DNA from: QHCE01 sp041743105
GTDB taxonomy: Bacteria; Actinomycetota; Actinomycetes; Mycobacteriales; QHCE01
Assembly (NCBI GenBank): GCA_041743105.1
Contig: JBGTNI010000047.1
Location: forward strand, 1 to 64,000
Direction of reading: 5' to 3'
DNA: 64,000 bases
Shown here: positions 49,245 to 58,295 of the stretch, piece by piece
How positions within the stretch are numbered: position 1 is the stretch's first letter
How the letters are laid out: each line of letters opens with the position of its first letter
Notes under the pieces: model-generated
Told to the model about the DNA's origin: nothing
Databases searched by the model: none
Seen by the model: the letters and a program-made list of their open reading frames with translations, nothing else
Translations under genes and position numbers: made by a program

Positions 49245-51539
49245 TTAGCGCATCGCGAGCGGCACGGTGGCATGCGCCTGCGCCAGCTCGCTCAGGGTCA
49301 CGGAGAACTCCCCGGCGATCTCCAACCGCCCCGAGTCGGTGACCGCTCCTAGCCGAGTAGCGAGCACTTCGTGCTGCCGGCAGAGCCGGTCGAACTGTTC
49401 GAAGTTCTGCTGCGAAACACACACCAGCGCCCGCGCGGCTGACTCGGAGAACAGCTGCGCAAAAACCTCATTTTCCGACTCAGAACCAGTCGGTATCGTC
49501 ACGGTGGCGCCGCGACCACTATGCAGACACGACTCCACCAGCGCTTGTGAGAGTCCGCCATCGGAGAGGTCATGCGCGCCGGTGAGTAAACGTGCCGAAC
49601 CGGCTTGCGCAAGCAGCGCGGCCAGCGCGGCTTCGGCGGTAAGGTCCACCACCGGTGGGGTGCCGCCCAGATGCCGATGGGTCACCCATGCCCATTCCGA
49701 ACCAGAAAGCTCCTCGCGGGTCCGCCCAAGCAGTACCACCACATCGTCGAGTTGACCCAGTCCGCTCGGGATGCGCCGCGTCACGTCGTCGCTAATGCCC
49801 AGCACGCCGATCACCGGCGTGGGATGGATCGCAACGCTGCCGGTCTGGTTGTAGAAACTCACGTTTCCCCCTGTGACGGGGATTCCCAGCGTCAAGCACC
49901 CGTCGGCCAACCCACGCACGGCCTCGGAGAACTGCCACATGACTTCTGGATCTTCGGGGCTGCCGAAGTTCAGACAGTTGGTCACCGCAGCTGGGCGGGC
50001 ACCGCTGGTGGCCACGTTGCGATACGCCTCGGCAAGCGCAAGTTGCGCACCGACGTAAGGGTCAAGCCGGGTGTAGCGACCGTTACCGTCGGTAGCAAGC
50101 GCGATGCCCCGCTGCGTGGTCTCATCGATACGGAGCAGCCCGGCATCGGCAGGCTGGGCAAGCACGGTATTACCGCCCACGTAACGGTCGTACTGCTGCG
50201 TCACCGGAGCGCGACTGCACAGATTGGGGCTCGCCGCAAGCGTCAGCAGTGTTGCCCGCAACTGCTCCGAATCACTGGGCCGCGGTAGTAGTTCGGCAGC
50301 GTCGGCGCGCAGCGCCTCGAGGTCGGCGGGGCGGCGCATTGGGCGCTTATATACCGGACCGGCGTCGGCCAGGCTAGCCGGTGGCACATCCACCACAGGC
50401 TCGCCGTGCCAGGTGATCGTCAGCCGGTCACCCTCAGTGACCTCGCCGATGGCGGTAGCCTCTACACCCCAGCGCCGCGCCAGCGACAGCACCGTCGGCA
50501 CGTCATCGGGCCGCACGACGGCAAGCATCCGCTCCTGGGATTCACTGGCCAGGATCTCGTGCGGAGCCATGCTCGCCTCGCGCAGCGGCACCCGCTCCAG
50601 CTCCACGTGCATCCCAGAACGTCCGGCGGCGGCGGTCTCGGTAGTGGCGCAGGTCAATCCGGCGCCACCCAGGTCTTGGATTCCGACCACGAGCTTGCGC
50701 TCGAACAGCTCCAGGCAGCACTCGATCAGGAGTTTCTCGGTGAACGGGTCGCCGACCTGCACGCTCGGCCGAGCCGCGGCCGCGTCGGCGTCGAAGCTGG
50801 CACTGGCGAGCACCGATACGCCGCCGATGCCGTCGCGTCCAGTGGCCGAGCCCAGCAGCACCACCGCGTTTCCGACCCCGGTGGCCGCCGAGCGCTGAAT
50901 CTGCTCGATCGGCATCACACCTACACAGAGCGCGTTCACCAGCGGATTTCCCTGGTAGCTAGGGTCGAATACGACCTCGCCGCCAATGTTGGGCAGGCCC
51001 AGGCAGTTGCCGTATCCAGCGACGCCGGCGACCACGCCACGAACCACCCGAGCGGTGTCGGGTGCGTCGGCGGCACCGAAGCGCAGTGAGTCCATCACCG
51101 CGACCGGGCGCGCGCCCATGGTCAAAATGTCGCGGACGATGCCACCCACACCCGTCGCCGCGCCTTGGTAGGGCTCCACATAGCTGGGGTGGTTGTGACT
51201 CTCGATTTTGAACGTCACGGCAAGCCCGTCGCCGACGTCGATCACCCCGGCGTTCTCACCCATACCCACCAGCATCAGCTCCGAGGGTGGGGCCTTCTCG
51301 CCGAATTGACGCAGGTGCACCTTGCTGGATTTATACGAGCAATGCTCACTCCACATCACCGAGTACATGGCCAGCTCGGTTTGGGTAGGTCTGCGGCCCA
51401 AAATCTCGCGGATGCGCGCGTATTCGTCGTCTCCCAGCCCCAGTTGGGCATACGGCTGCGGTAATTCGCCTGTCTGGACGGCGTGAGCGACGGTGTCTAC
51501 ATCTACTGCTTGCGCGGCACCTATAGAACCAGTACTCAT
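49245..51539 (-). CDS. purL: Phosphoribosylformylglycinamidine synthase subunit PurL
   Basis: The 764-residue synthetase subunit that converts FGAR to FGAM with ammonia from PurQ. Visible motifs: MYSVMWSEHCSYKSSKVHLR, KIESHNHPSYVEPYQGAATG (catalytic His), GVGGIVRDILTMGARPVAVMD and GIQDLGGAGLTCATTETAA. The size is that of the small PurL that needs PurQ and PurS, both of which are adjacent. The ATG overlaps the purQ stop by 4 nt. Confidence 0.96.
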   Translation of the reverse strand: MSTGSIGAAQAVDVDTVAHAVQTGELPQPYAQLGLGDDEYARIREILGRRPTQTELAMYSVMWSEHCSYKSSKVHLRQFGEKAPPSELMLVGMGENAGVIDVGDGLAVTFKIESHNHPSYVEPYQGAATGVGGIVRDILTMGARPVAVMDSLRFGAADAPDTARVVRGVVAGVAGYGNCLGLPNIGGEVVFDPSYQGNPLVNALCVGVMPIEQIQRSAATGVGNAVVLLGSATGRDGIGGVSVLASASFDADAAAARPSVQVGDPFTEKLLIECCLELFERKLVVGIQDLGGAGLTCATTETAAAGRSGMHVELERVPLREASMAPHEILASESQERMLAVVRPDDVPTVLSLARRWGVEATAIGEVTEGDRLTITWHGEPVVDVPPASLADAGPVYKRPMRRPADLEALRADAAELLPRPSDSEQLRATLLTLAASPNLCSRAPVTQQYDRYVGGNTVLAQPADAGLLRIDETTQRGIALATDGNGRYTRLDPYVGAQLALAEAYRNVATSGARPAAVTNCLNFGSPEDPEVMWQFSEAVRGLADGCLTLGIPVTGGNVSFYNQTGSVAIHPTPVIGVLGISDDVTRRIPSGLGQLDDVVVLLGRTREELSGSEWAWVTHRHLGGTPPVVDLTAEAALAALLAQAGSARLLTGAHDLSDGGLSQALVESCLHSGRGATVTIPTGSESENEVFAQLFSESAARALVCVSQQNFEQFDRLCRQHEVLATRLGAVTDSGRLEIAGEFSVTLSELAQAHATVPLAMR

Positions 51540-52210
51540 GTCACCAGCCTTTGCGCGATGGAGGTAAAGAACGCGAGCCCATCGGCCGATGGACCGGTGA
51601 GGGGGTCGATAGCGTGCTCCGGGTGCGGCATCAACCCGACGACGTTACCGGCCGCGTTACTCACCCCGGCAATGCGACGTTGCGAACCGTTGGGGTCCTC
51701 GCCCGCGTATCGGGCGACGACGCGGCCTTCGGCTTCCAGCTCATCGAGGGTGGCGGTGTCGGCGACGTAGCGTCCTTCGCCATGCTTGATCGGGATGACC
51801 AGCTCCTGGCCAGGCAGATAGTTCTGTGTCCACGTCGTGGTGGTCCGCTCTATGACCAGTCGCTGATCCAGGCAGCGGAACCGCTGGTGTTGATTGCGGG
51901 TAAGCGCGCCGGGCAGCAGATGCGACTCGCAGAGCATTTGGAACCCGTTGCAGATGCCCAGCACTGGGAGGCCCCGCTGCGCCTGCGTCACGATGACACC
52001 CATCACGGACGCGAATCGGGCGATGGCGCCGCTGCGCAAGTAGTCACCGTAGGAAAAACCACCGGGAAGAATCACTGCGTCCACATCGTGCAGATTCGCG
52101 TCGGCATGCCAGAGGCTCACCGGCTGCGCTCCTGCCGCGGCTACCGCGCGCAGCGCGTCGCGGTCGTCGAGAGAGCCGGGAAATGTGACGACACCTACCC
52201 GTGGGCTCAT
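51536..52210 (-). CDS. purQ: Phosphoribosylformylglycinamidine synthase glutaminase PurQ
   Basis: Class I glutamine amidotransferase of 224 residues. The nucleophile Cys lies in VLGICNGFQML, and the His-Glu pair in GLMPHPEHAID. VILPGGFSYGDYLRSGAIARF is the family oxyanion region. It supplies ammonia to PurL. Overlaps purS and purL by 4 nt on either side. Confidence 0.96.
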   Translation of the reverse strand: MSPRVGVVTFPGSLDDRDALRAVAAAGAQPVSLWHADANLHDVDAVILPGGFSYGDYLRSGAIARFASVMGVIVTQAQRGLPVLGICNGFQMLCESHLLPGALTRNQHQRFRCLDQRLVIERTTTTWTQNYLPGQELVIPIKHGEGRYVADTATLDELEAEGRVVARYAGEDPNGSQRRIAGVSNAAGNVVGLMPHPEHAIDPLTGPSADGLAFFTSIAQRLVT

Positions 52211-52479
52211 GACACCGAACCGTGGCCGGCGATGGAGTCCTCGGTGCGCAGCGCAAAGTCTTCGATCACCGGATTGGCCAGCAACGTGCCTGCGATCCGT
52301 TCGATAGCGGCGCGCTGCGCGGGGTCGAGCTCTCCCTCGATCTCCAGCTCGAAACGCTTACCTTGACGCACGCTCGTCACGCCGGTGCAGCCCAGCGCGG
52401 GCAGCGCGGCGGCAATGGTGTGACCTTGCGGGTCGGAGATCTCGGGCTTGGGCATAACGTCGACGACGACGCGGGCCAT
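52207..52479 (-). CDS. purS: Phosphoribosylformylglycinamidine synthase subunit PurS
   Basis: A 90-residue bridging subunit: MARVVVDVMPKPEISDPQGH, ALGCTGVTSVRQGKRFELEI and LANPVIEDFAL are diagnostic. It joins PurL and PurQ for ammonia channelling. The ATG is preceded by AGGAG. Upstream lies the inserted Fic gene, where purC would be expected. Confidence 0.95.
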   Translation of the reverse strand: MARVVVDVMPKPEISDPQGHTIAAALPALGCTGVTSVRQGKRFELEIEGELDPAQRAAIERIAGTLLANPVIEDFALRTEDSIAGHGSVS

Positions 52480-52637
52480 AGGGGCAACTCCTACCGGTCA
52501 AATCGGCACGATGTGGATATGCGGCGAACTCTTTCAGCCTATCGCCGAACACAGCCGGTCCGAAGGCGGTAACACAAAATCGCCCAGCCACCACGGCGGG
52601 TACGGTGATCGGTGGGCCAGAACCGCGAGCTGCTCAA

Positions 52638-53789
52638 CTACTGCACCCCGCCGGCAACGGTGGTCAGGATTCCCTCAGCGAGAAAGAGCCTGGCGCGCCC
52701 GCGTGAGACGACCTCGGTAAGCACTCCAGCGGCGACGAGTTTGTTCACGTTGTACGTAGCCGACCGGTGGGTCACCCCGAGTAGAGTCACCGCCCGTTTA
52801 ATGGTCATGGCAGGGGTTTCAAACAGCGCGTCTATCAACCGCGGCAGCAAACTGGACGCTTGCGCGCTCGTTACGCGTGCCCGGTACTCATCGCGCAAGG
52901 TTTGTAGCGCGACCGCGCGCCGCATCGCGTCTTGCGCCTGATGGGCCAACATCTCTAGAAAAAACCGCACCCATCCCGACCAATCTCCCTGCGTGCTGAC
53001 CGCTAGCAGCCGGTCGTAGTACTCGTACCGACGTGGTTCTAGGTATGCCGACAGATCCAACAACGGTGCTGGCAGTAGTCCCCACTCCACGAGTAATAGC
53101 GTTACCAGCAGGCGTCCGACCCGACCGTTACCGTCGAGGAAGGGGTGGATCGCTTCGAATTGATAGTGCAGGCAAGCGATCGCGACCAGGGGCGGAAGCG
53201 TCTGTTCGACGTGAAGGTATTTCTCGAAAGCGTCCAAACATTCCCAGAGCCGCTCCGGGGGTGGCGGCACGAAAGTGGCGGTATCGAGCACACAGCCTGG
53301 CGGACCGATCCAGTTCTGTGAGCTGCGAAAATCGCCTGGCGTAGCGTACCCACCGCGAACGTCGGTCAACAGAATCCTGTGAGCTTCCCGCAGCAGCGGC
53401 AGACTCAGCGGCAAGCGGCGGTTTGGGCTAAGCACGTGTTCAAGCGCCGAAACGTAGTTAAGTACCTCGGCCACGTCTCCGTTGGGTCGAGCCGGCTGTT
53501 CTACCTCGAACATCACCAGCTCCGGCAACGTCGCTTGGGTACCTTCAATGCGGCTGGAGAGCACGGCTTCCCGCCGCACAAGTGAATGCGCCAGCAGGCG
53601 AGCGCTAGGCATGGTATATCCGATTCCAGCCAGCCGGCCTACCGCCCGATCGGCCACCGAGAGAGCGCCTATCAGCCCAGCGTTGAACTCTAGGTCTGGC
53701 GGTAGCGGTGGCGGGACGAAGGCGTAATAGTCTCCTTCCGCACGTATCCGGTGTGTGCGCTGCGATGGCGCCAGAGTTGCGTTTCGCAC
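52638..53789 (-). CDS. Fic-domain protein (probable AMP transferase) with C-terminal winged helix
   Basis: A 383-residue protein. The Fic motif HPFLDGNGRVGR (215-226) is complete, so nucleotide transfer to target proteins is expected. The inhibitory helix motif SSRIEGT (78-84; S/T-x3-E-G) lies N-terminal to the Fic core, which is the class II layout. Residues 310-370 form a helix-turn-helix (MTIKRAVTLLGVTHRSATYN), suggesting DNA binding or self-regulation. The start is GTG 53789. It lies between purS and a BrnTA-like pair within the purine run. Target unknown. Confidence 0.9.
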   Translation of the reverse strand: MRNATLAPSQRTHRIRAEGDYYAFVPPPLPPDLEFNAGLIGALSVADRAVGRLAGIGYTMPSARLLAHSLVRREAVLSSRIEGTQATLPELVMFEVEQPARPNGDVAEVLNYVSALEHVLSPNRRLPLSLPLLREAHRILLTDVRGGYATPGDFRSSQNWIGPPGCVLDTATFVPPPPERLWECLDAFEKYLHVEQTLPPLVAIACLHYQFEAIHPFLDGNGRVGRLLVTLLLVEWGLLPAPLLDLSAYLEPRRYEYYDRLLAVSTQGDWSGWVRFFLEMLAHQAQDAMRRAVALQTLRDEYRARVTSAQASSLLPRLIDALFETPAMTIKRAVTLLGVTHRSATYNVNKLVAAGVLTEVVSRGRARLFLAEGILTTVAGGVQ

Positions 53790-53881
53790 TGATACCTTCT
53801 TACCACTAGTTAACGCTTGTGATACCTAGAGGACGTTTTGGTATCACTAACACTAGCTGATTTCTATCGAACAGATGCGTC

Positions 53882-53943
53882 CGCGACAAGTTCCACCGCA
53901 CCCTCGGCATCCAGTCCGAACTCGACCTTGGTATCGGCCACTT
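53882..53943 (-). pseudogene. Fragment of a second purC
   Basis: On the minus strand this encodes VADTKVEFGLDAEGAVEL, against VADTKVEFGLDATGAVVL in the intact purC. At DNA level 53891-53941 matches 54845-54895 at 41 of 51 positions. Nothing else of purC remains here. It directly follows the BrnA-like stop codon. It marks a past recombination or gene replacement at this locus. Confidence 0.8.
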
Positions 53944-53944
53944 G

Positions 53945-54250
53945 TCAGGCCGCTTCGGCGGGGTGGGCTCGTTCGGCGATGAGGCGTTGTAGATCAACTA
54001 CGGCAACAACAGCTTCAGCGGGATCGGAGTCGAGTCTGTCGAGTATCCATTGCCGCATCAATGCCGTGGTCGGGACATTAGCGGCGCGAGCCTGTGCTCG
54101 CACCTGATCCATCAGGCTTTTGGGTAGGCGGATGGAAGAGGAGATCATCACTTCTTCTTTGGCCACGTTGTGGCGCGGGGTAGCTCGGGCGATTTCTTCA
54201 GAAAAATCGTGTTCGTCTGCCCAAGCTGCGAGTTCGTCTATCCTTGTCAT
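53945..54250 (-). CDS. BrnA-like / CopG antitoxin
   Basis: A 101-residue protein with a ribbon-helix-helix segment (MISSSIRLPKSLMDQVRAQA followed by RAANVPTTALMRQWILDRL) after an N-terminal ADEHDFSEEIARATP region. Second gene of the toxin-antitoxin pair, overlapping the toxin stop by 4 nt. The toxin-first order is typical of BrnT/BrnA. Confidence 0.82.
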   Translation of the reverse strand: MTRIDELAAWADEHDFSEEIARATPRHNVAKEEVMISSSIRLPKSLMDQVRAQARAANVPTTALMRQWILDRLDSDPAEAVVAVVDLQRLIAERAHPAEAA

Positions 54251-54522
54251 GGCTGGCGTCCTTTCTCGCGGAACGCGCGCTTCTCGGCATCGGTCATATC
54301 TCGTGCGGTCACTACGTAGTCGCGTCCGTCTTCAGCATCGGCGAGCAGCACGAGTAGATATCGGCCGGTAAAGGTTGTGCCGAATACCGCTGTTGTGCCG
54401 TCGCGGCTTGGAATGCCGATGCTGTCGTTGGAGCAGATAACCTCCTCTGCTTCTTCAGGCGTGACGCCATGGCGAGCGATGTGTTGTTCGGAGCGCTCTG
54501 TCCACTTGATCTCCCCGAACAC
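54247..54522 (-). CDS. BrnT-like ribonuclease toxin
   Basis: A 91-residue protein of the BrnT/DUF4258-like fold: IKWTERSEQHIARHGVTPEE (His and Arg of the RelE-type active centre), GRYLLVLLADAEDGRDYVVT and the C-terminal ARDMTDAEKRAFREKG. BrnT blocks translation by RNA cleavage. ATG 54522 opens the pair; intact residues suggest an active module. Confidence 0.82.
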   Translation of the reverse strand: MFGEIKWTERSEQHIARHGVTPEEAEEVICSNDSIGIPSRDGTTAVFGTTFTGRYLLVLLADAEDGRDYVVTARDMTDAEKRAFREKGRQP

Positions 54523-54616
54523 CTAGAAAATGTACCACGTCGGGGTGCGCATTCCAGAAGGGAGCTGAATCTACGTTGGTTTAGACAAACACAGGCGACC
54601 GGCAGTTGCCAAGCAC

Positions 54617-55525
54617 TCACCACCGCTTTCCGGTGAGTCGCTCGTAGGCCGCGACGTACCGCTCACGAGTGGCAGCCACCACCTCACCGGGCAACCGCGG
54701 ACCCGGCGGCGTGCGATCCCAGTCCAGTGTGGACAACCAATCCCGCAGCGGTTGCTTGTCGAAGGCCGGCTGCGGCCCACCCGGCTGCCACTGATCGGCG
54801 GGCCAGAACCGCGACGAGTCCGGCGTCAGTACCTCATCGGCCAACACCACCGCACCCGTTGCGTCGAGACCGAACTCGACTTTGGTGTCGGCCACGATGA
54901 TGCCGCGCGGCTCCGCCACTTCCTGGCCTCGACGCAAGATCTCTACGGTCAGCTCGCGCAGCGTCTGGGCCAGCTCGGATCCAACCTGGCGCACCACGTC
55001 GGCGTAGCCGATCGGCTCATCGTGACCGGTGGGGCCGCCCTTAGTGGTTGGGGTGAAGATCGTCTCCGGCAGTTGCGAACCCTCCACTAGGCCCGGCGGA
55101 AGCACCACTCCGGAGACGGTGCCATCTTGCTGGTACTGCACTGTGCCCGAGCCGGAGAGGTAGCTTCTGGCAACGCACTCCACGTCCACCATACGCAGCG
55201 GACGGACCAGCATGGAACGGTCGCGCAGCTGCTCGCGCAGTGGACGAAGTTGCACAGGATAGGCATCGACGTCGGCGGTGAGCAGATGGTTAGGCACCAG
55301 ATCGGCGAGCTGGTCGAACCACCACAGCGACAGCGCGGTCAAGATGGCGCCTTTGTCCGGGATAGCTGTGGGGAGAACCACGTCGAAGGCGCTCATCCGG
55401 TCGCTGGCCACCATGAGCAGCGCGTCGGAACCGTCGTCGGTGGCGGCGTCGAGCGTCACCGCGTACAGGTCGCGCACCTTCCCCGAGTGCACATGCCGCA
55501 GCCCCGGCAGCAGCGTCTCGCTCAT
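54617..55525 (-). CDS. purC: SAICAR synthetase
   Basis: Phosphoribosylaminoimidazole-succinocarboxamide synthase, 302 residues. Motifs are HVHSGKVRDLYAV, MVASDRMSAFDVVLPTAIPDKGAILT, VECVARSYLSGSGTVQYQQDG and IIVADTKVEFGLDATGAVVLADEVLTPDSSRFW, with KQPLRDWLSTLDWDRTPPGP near the end. The length is that of the long actinobacterial/eukaryotic-like form. The ATG overlaps purB by 4 nt. Downstream on the same strand comes the inserted BrnTA-like/Fic block. Confidence 0.95.
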   Translation of the reverse strand: MSETLLPGLRHVHSGKVRDLYAVTLDAATDDGSDALLMVASDRMSAFDVVLPTAIPDKGAILTALSLWWFDQLADLVPNHLLTADVDAYPVQLRPLREQLRDRSMLVRPLRMVDVECVARSYLSGSGTVQYQQDGTVSGVVLPPGLVEGSQLPETIFTPTTKGGPTGHDEPIGYADVVRQVGSELAQTLRELTVEILRRGQEVAEPRGIIVADTKVEFGLDATGAVVLADEVLTPDSSRFWPADQWQPGGPQPAFDKQPLRDWLSTLDWDRTPPGPRLPGEVVAATRERYVAAYERLTGKRW

Positions 55526-56940
55526 AGCATCGGCGCTGGAGTGTAGTCGGCGGCGTTAGGCCGCTGCGCCACGACAGTTTCGATCTGGCTCACCACATCG
55601 GCTACTTGTACGCCGGCCACGCCGGTGAGCGCAAGCGGATCGGACAGTACCGCGTCGAGCTGCGCGCGTGTCAGCTTCAGTCGGGGCTCGGTTGCCAGTA
55701 GGCCAATGAGATCTACGTCCTTACCGGCTCGGCCGGTAAGCGCGGTGGCGACCGCATGTTCTTTGATGGCCTCGTGGGCCTGCTCCCGACCCACTCCGGC
55801 ACTCACCGCTGCCAGCAGCACCTTCGTAGTGGCTAGGAACGGTAGGTATCGCCGAAGCTCCCGCTCGATCACCGCCGGGAATACCCCGAACTCATCGAGC
55901 ACACCGATGGTGGTGTTGAACAGTCCGTCCGCGGCTAAGCATGCGTCGGGCAGAGCCACACGTCGCACCACCGAGCACGACACGTCGCCCTCGTTCCACT
56001 GGTCGCCAACCAACTCGCTGATCATGGACAAGTATCCGCGTAGCACTACAGCCAGACCGTTGATCCGTTCACAGGAGCGACTGTTCATCTTGTGTGGCAT
56101 TGCACTGGATCCGACCTGACCCGGACGGAAGCCTTCGGTGGCCAGCTCGTGTCCTGCCATAAGTCGCACCGTGGTGGCAAAGTTCGCCGGTGCGCTACTG
56201 GCCTGCACCAGGGCGGCCAGTAGGTCGAAATCCAACGAGCGCGGATACACCTGACCGACGCTGATCAGCAGCGAGTCAAAACCCAGGTGACGCGCAACGC
56301 GACGTTCGAAATCGGCAAGTTTGGCCTCATCTCCGCCGAACAGTTCCGCGGCGTCGGCGGCGGTACCGACCGGGCCTTTGATCCCACGCAGTGGGTAGTG
56401 TTCCAGCAGGTCAAGGCAGCGTCGATACGCCAGCAACAGCTCTGCGGCGAATGTGGCGAAGCGTTTTCCCAGAGTCGTGGGCTGAGCTGCCACGTTGTGA
56501 GTCCGGCCGGTGATCACCAACGTCGCGTGTGCCGACGCCAGCGCTCCCAGGCGCGCAAGGGTCGCCACCATGCGGTCGGCGATCAACCGCAACGCGTCCC
56601 GCAACTGGCACTGCTCCACGTTCTCAGTGACATCACGCGACGTCAGACCCTTGTGGATCTGCTCGTACCCGGCAAGAGCGTTGAATTCGTCTATTCGCGC
56701 CTTGACGTCGTGACGGGTGTGTCGCTCCCTGGCCGCGATGGAGCTCAGGTCCACCTGGTCGCAGACCGCTTCGTAAGCGGCGATGGCTCCGTCCGATACA
56801 GCCACACCCAGTTCCCGCTGGGCGCGCAGCACCGCGATCCAGAGCTGCCGCTCGGCGACCACCTTGCGCTCGGGGCCAAACAACTCAACCATCTCTGGCG
56901 AGGCGTACCTTGTCGCGAGCACGTTCGGGATCGTCGTCAT
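55522..56940 (-). CDS. purB: Adenylosuccinate lyase
   Basis: Cleaves SAICAR and adenylosuccinate. There are 472 residues of the fumarase/aspartase fold: the signature loop GSSAMPHKMNSRSCERI carries the catalytic Ser, HKGLTSRDVTENVEQCQLRD and ITGRTHNVAAQPTTLGKRFA (catalytic His) are present. It overlaps purD and purC by 4 nt each. Confidence 0.96.
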   Translation of the reverse strand: MTTIPNVLATRYASPEMVELFGPERKVVAERQLWIAVLRAQRELGVAVSDGAIAAYEAVCDQVDLSSIAARERHTRHDVKARIDEFNALAGYEQIHKGLTSRDVTENVEQCQLRDALRLIADRMVATLARLGALASAHATLVITGRTHNVAAQPTTLGKRFATFAAELLLAYRRCLDLLEHYPLRGIKGPVGTAADAAELFGGDEAKLADFERRVARHLGFDSLLISVGQVYPRSLDFDLLAALVQASSAPANFATTVRLMAGHELATEGFRPGQVGSSAMPHKMNSRSCERINGLAVVLRGYLSMISELVGDQWNEGDVSCSVVRRVALPDACLAADGLFNTTIGVLDEFGVFPAVIERELRRYLPFLATTKVLLAAVSAGVGREQAHEAIKEHAVATALTGRAGKDVDLIGLLATEPRLKLTRAQLDAVLSDPLALTGVAGVQVADVVSQIETVVAQRPNAADYTPAPML

Positions 56941-58232
56941 CGCCGTGCTGCTCCAGCCGCGAGTGTCCTTGCAAGCTCACCGCTGACGGCTTTGGCGGCG
57001 ATGTCGGTGCGGAGCTGCGCTCCGTCGAAATCTATGGCCTTCGCCGCTTGGTAAGCGCGGTCGCGGGCTTGCGATAGGTCGGCTCCCAAACCGGTGACGG
57101 CAAGCACTCTGCCTGAGCTGGTGCGCAGCAGCTGGTCGTCACCGCGCACGGTGCCGGCGTGGAAGACCACAGCGCCCTCGGTGTGCTGCGGCCCGCCGAC
57201 CATGACGTCGCCAGTGATGACGTCGCCGGTACGAGCGTTCTCGGGGTAGCCGTGCGCGGCCAGCACGACAGTCACCGCCGATTCGTTGCGCCACCGCAGC
57301 GATGGCTGCTCGGCCAGCAAACCAGTGGCGGCGGCGTACAGCACTCCGCCCAGCGGGGTGGCCAGTAGAGGCAGCACGGCTTGGGCTTCGGGATCACCGA
57401 AGCGCGCGTTGAACTCCACCACCTTGGGTCCGGCGCTGGTGAGCGCAAGCCCGACGTAAAGCAATCCGGTGAACGGCGTGCCCACGTCACGTAACTGAGC
57501 GAGGGTGGGATGGACCACGCTGTTCATCACCTGTTCGGTGAGGCCAGTCGGCGCCCATGGCAGCGGGCAGTAAGCACCCATACCGCCGGTGTTGGGTCCG
57601 CTATCGGCGTCACCCAACCGCTTGAAGTCCTGCACCGGTAGCAGCGGCAGCGCGGCCTGGCCATCTGTGATCACGAATAGCGACACTTCCGGGCCGTCCA
57701 GGTACTGCTCGACCACCACCCGTTCGCACGCCATGGCGTGGTTGAGTGCCATGTCGCGATCGGTGGTGACCACGACGCCTTTACCGGCGGCTAACGCGTC
57801 GTCTTTCACCACATACGGCGGTCCGAACTCGCCAAGGGCTTGGGTGGCCTCGGCCATGGTTTCGCATGTTCGCGATGCTGCAGTGGGAACCCCGGCCTTG
57901 GTCATAATCTGCTTGGCAAAGGATTTGGAGCCCTCGAGTCGTGCCGCAGCTACCGAGGGGCCGAAGCAGGCAGCGCCGGCGTCACGCACCGCATCGGCGA
58001 CGCCGGCGACCAAGGGGCCCTCTGGGCCGATCACGACTAAGTCCGCGTGCAGGCTGCGAGCAAGTTCGGCTACCTGCGCCGGCTGGGTCACGTCCACAAT
58101 CGCAAGTTCGGCCAGCTCGGCGATACCGGGGTTACCTGGGGCGCAGTGCAACTGCGTTACCGCATCGTCGACGGCAAGTGCGGCACATAAGGCATGTTCG
58201 CGTCCACCACTACCGATAACTAGAACACGCAC
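56937..58232 (-). CDS. purD: Phosphoribosylamine-glycine ligase (GAR synthetase)
   Basis: Second step of purine synthesis. There are 431 residues with the ATP-grasp fold: MRVLVIGSGGREHALCAAL at the start, VVIGPEGPLVAGVADAVRDA, FAKQIMTKAGVPTA, KDDALAAGKGVVVTTD and FNARFGDPEAQAVLPLL. It is the first gene of the purD-purB-purC run. The start is GTG 58232. Confidence 0.96.
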   Translation of the reverse strand: MRVLVIGSGGREHALCAALAVDDAVTQLHCAPGNPGIAELAELAIVDVTQPAQVAELARSLHADLVVIGPEGPLVAGVADAVRDAGAACFGPSVAAARLEGSKSFAKQIMTKAGVPTAASRTCETMAEATQALGEFGPPYVVKDDALAAGKGVVVTTDRDMALNHAMACERVVVEQYLDGPEVSLFVITDGQAALPLLPVQDFKRLGDADSGPNTGGMGAYCPLPWAPTGLTEQVMNSVVHPTLAQLRDVGTPFTGLLYVGLALTSAGPKVVEFNARFGDPEAQAVLPLLATPLGGVLYAAATGLLAEQPSLRWRNESAVTVVLAAHGYPENARTGDVITGDVMVGGPQHTEGAVVFHAGTVRGDDQLLRTSSGRVLAVTGLGADLSQARDRAYQAAKAIDFDGAQLRTDIAAKAVSGELARTLAAGAARR

Positions 58233-58295
58233 ACCACGAGGGTACGGGCTGTGGCGGCCAACACAGAAGGGCAGGTCCAGAGAGCCAGCGAAAGA

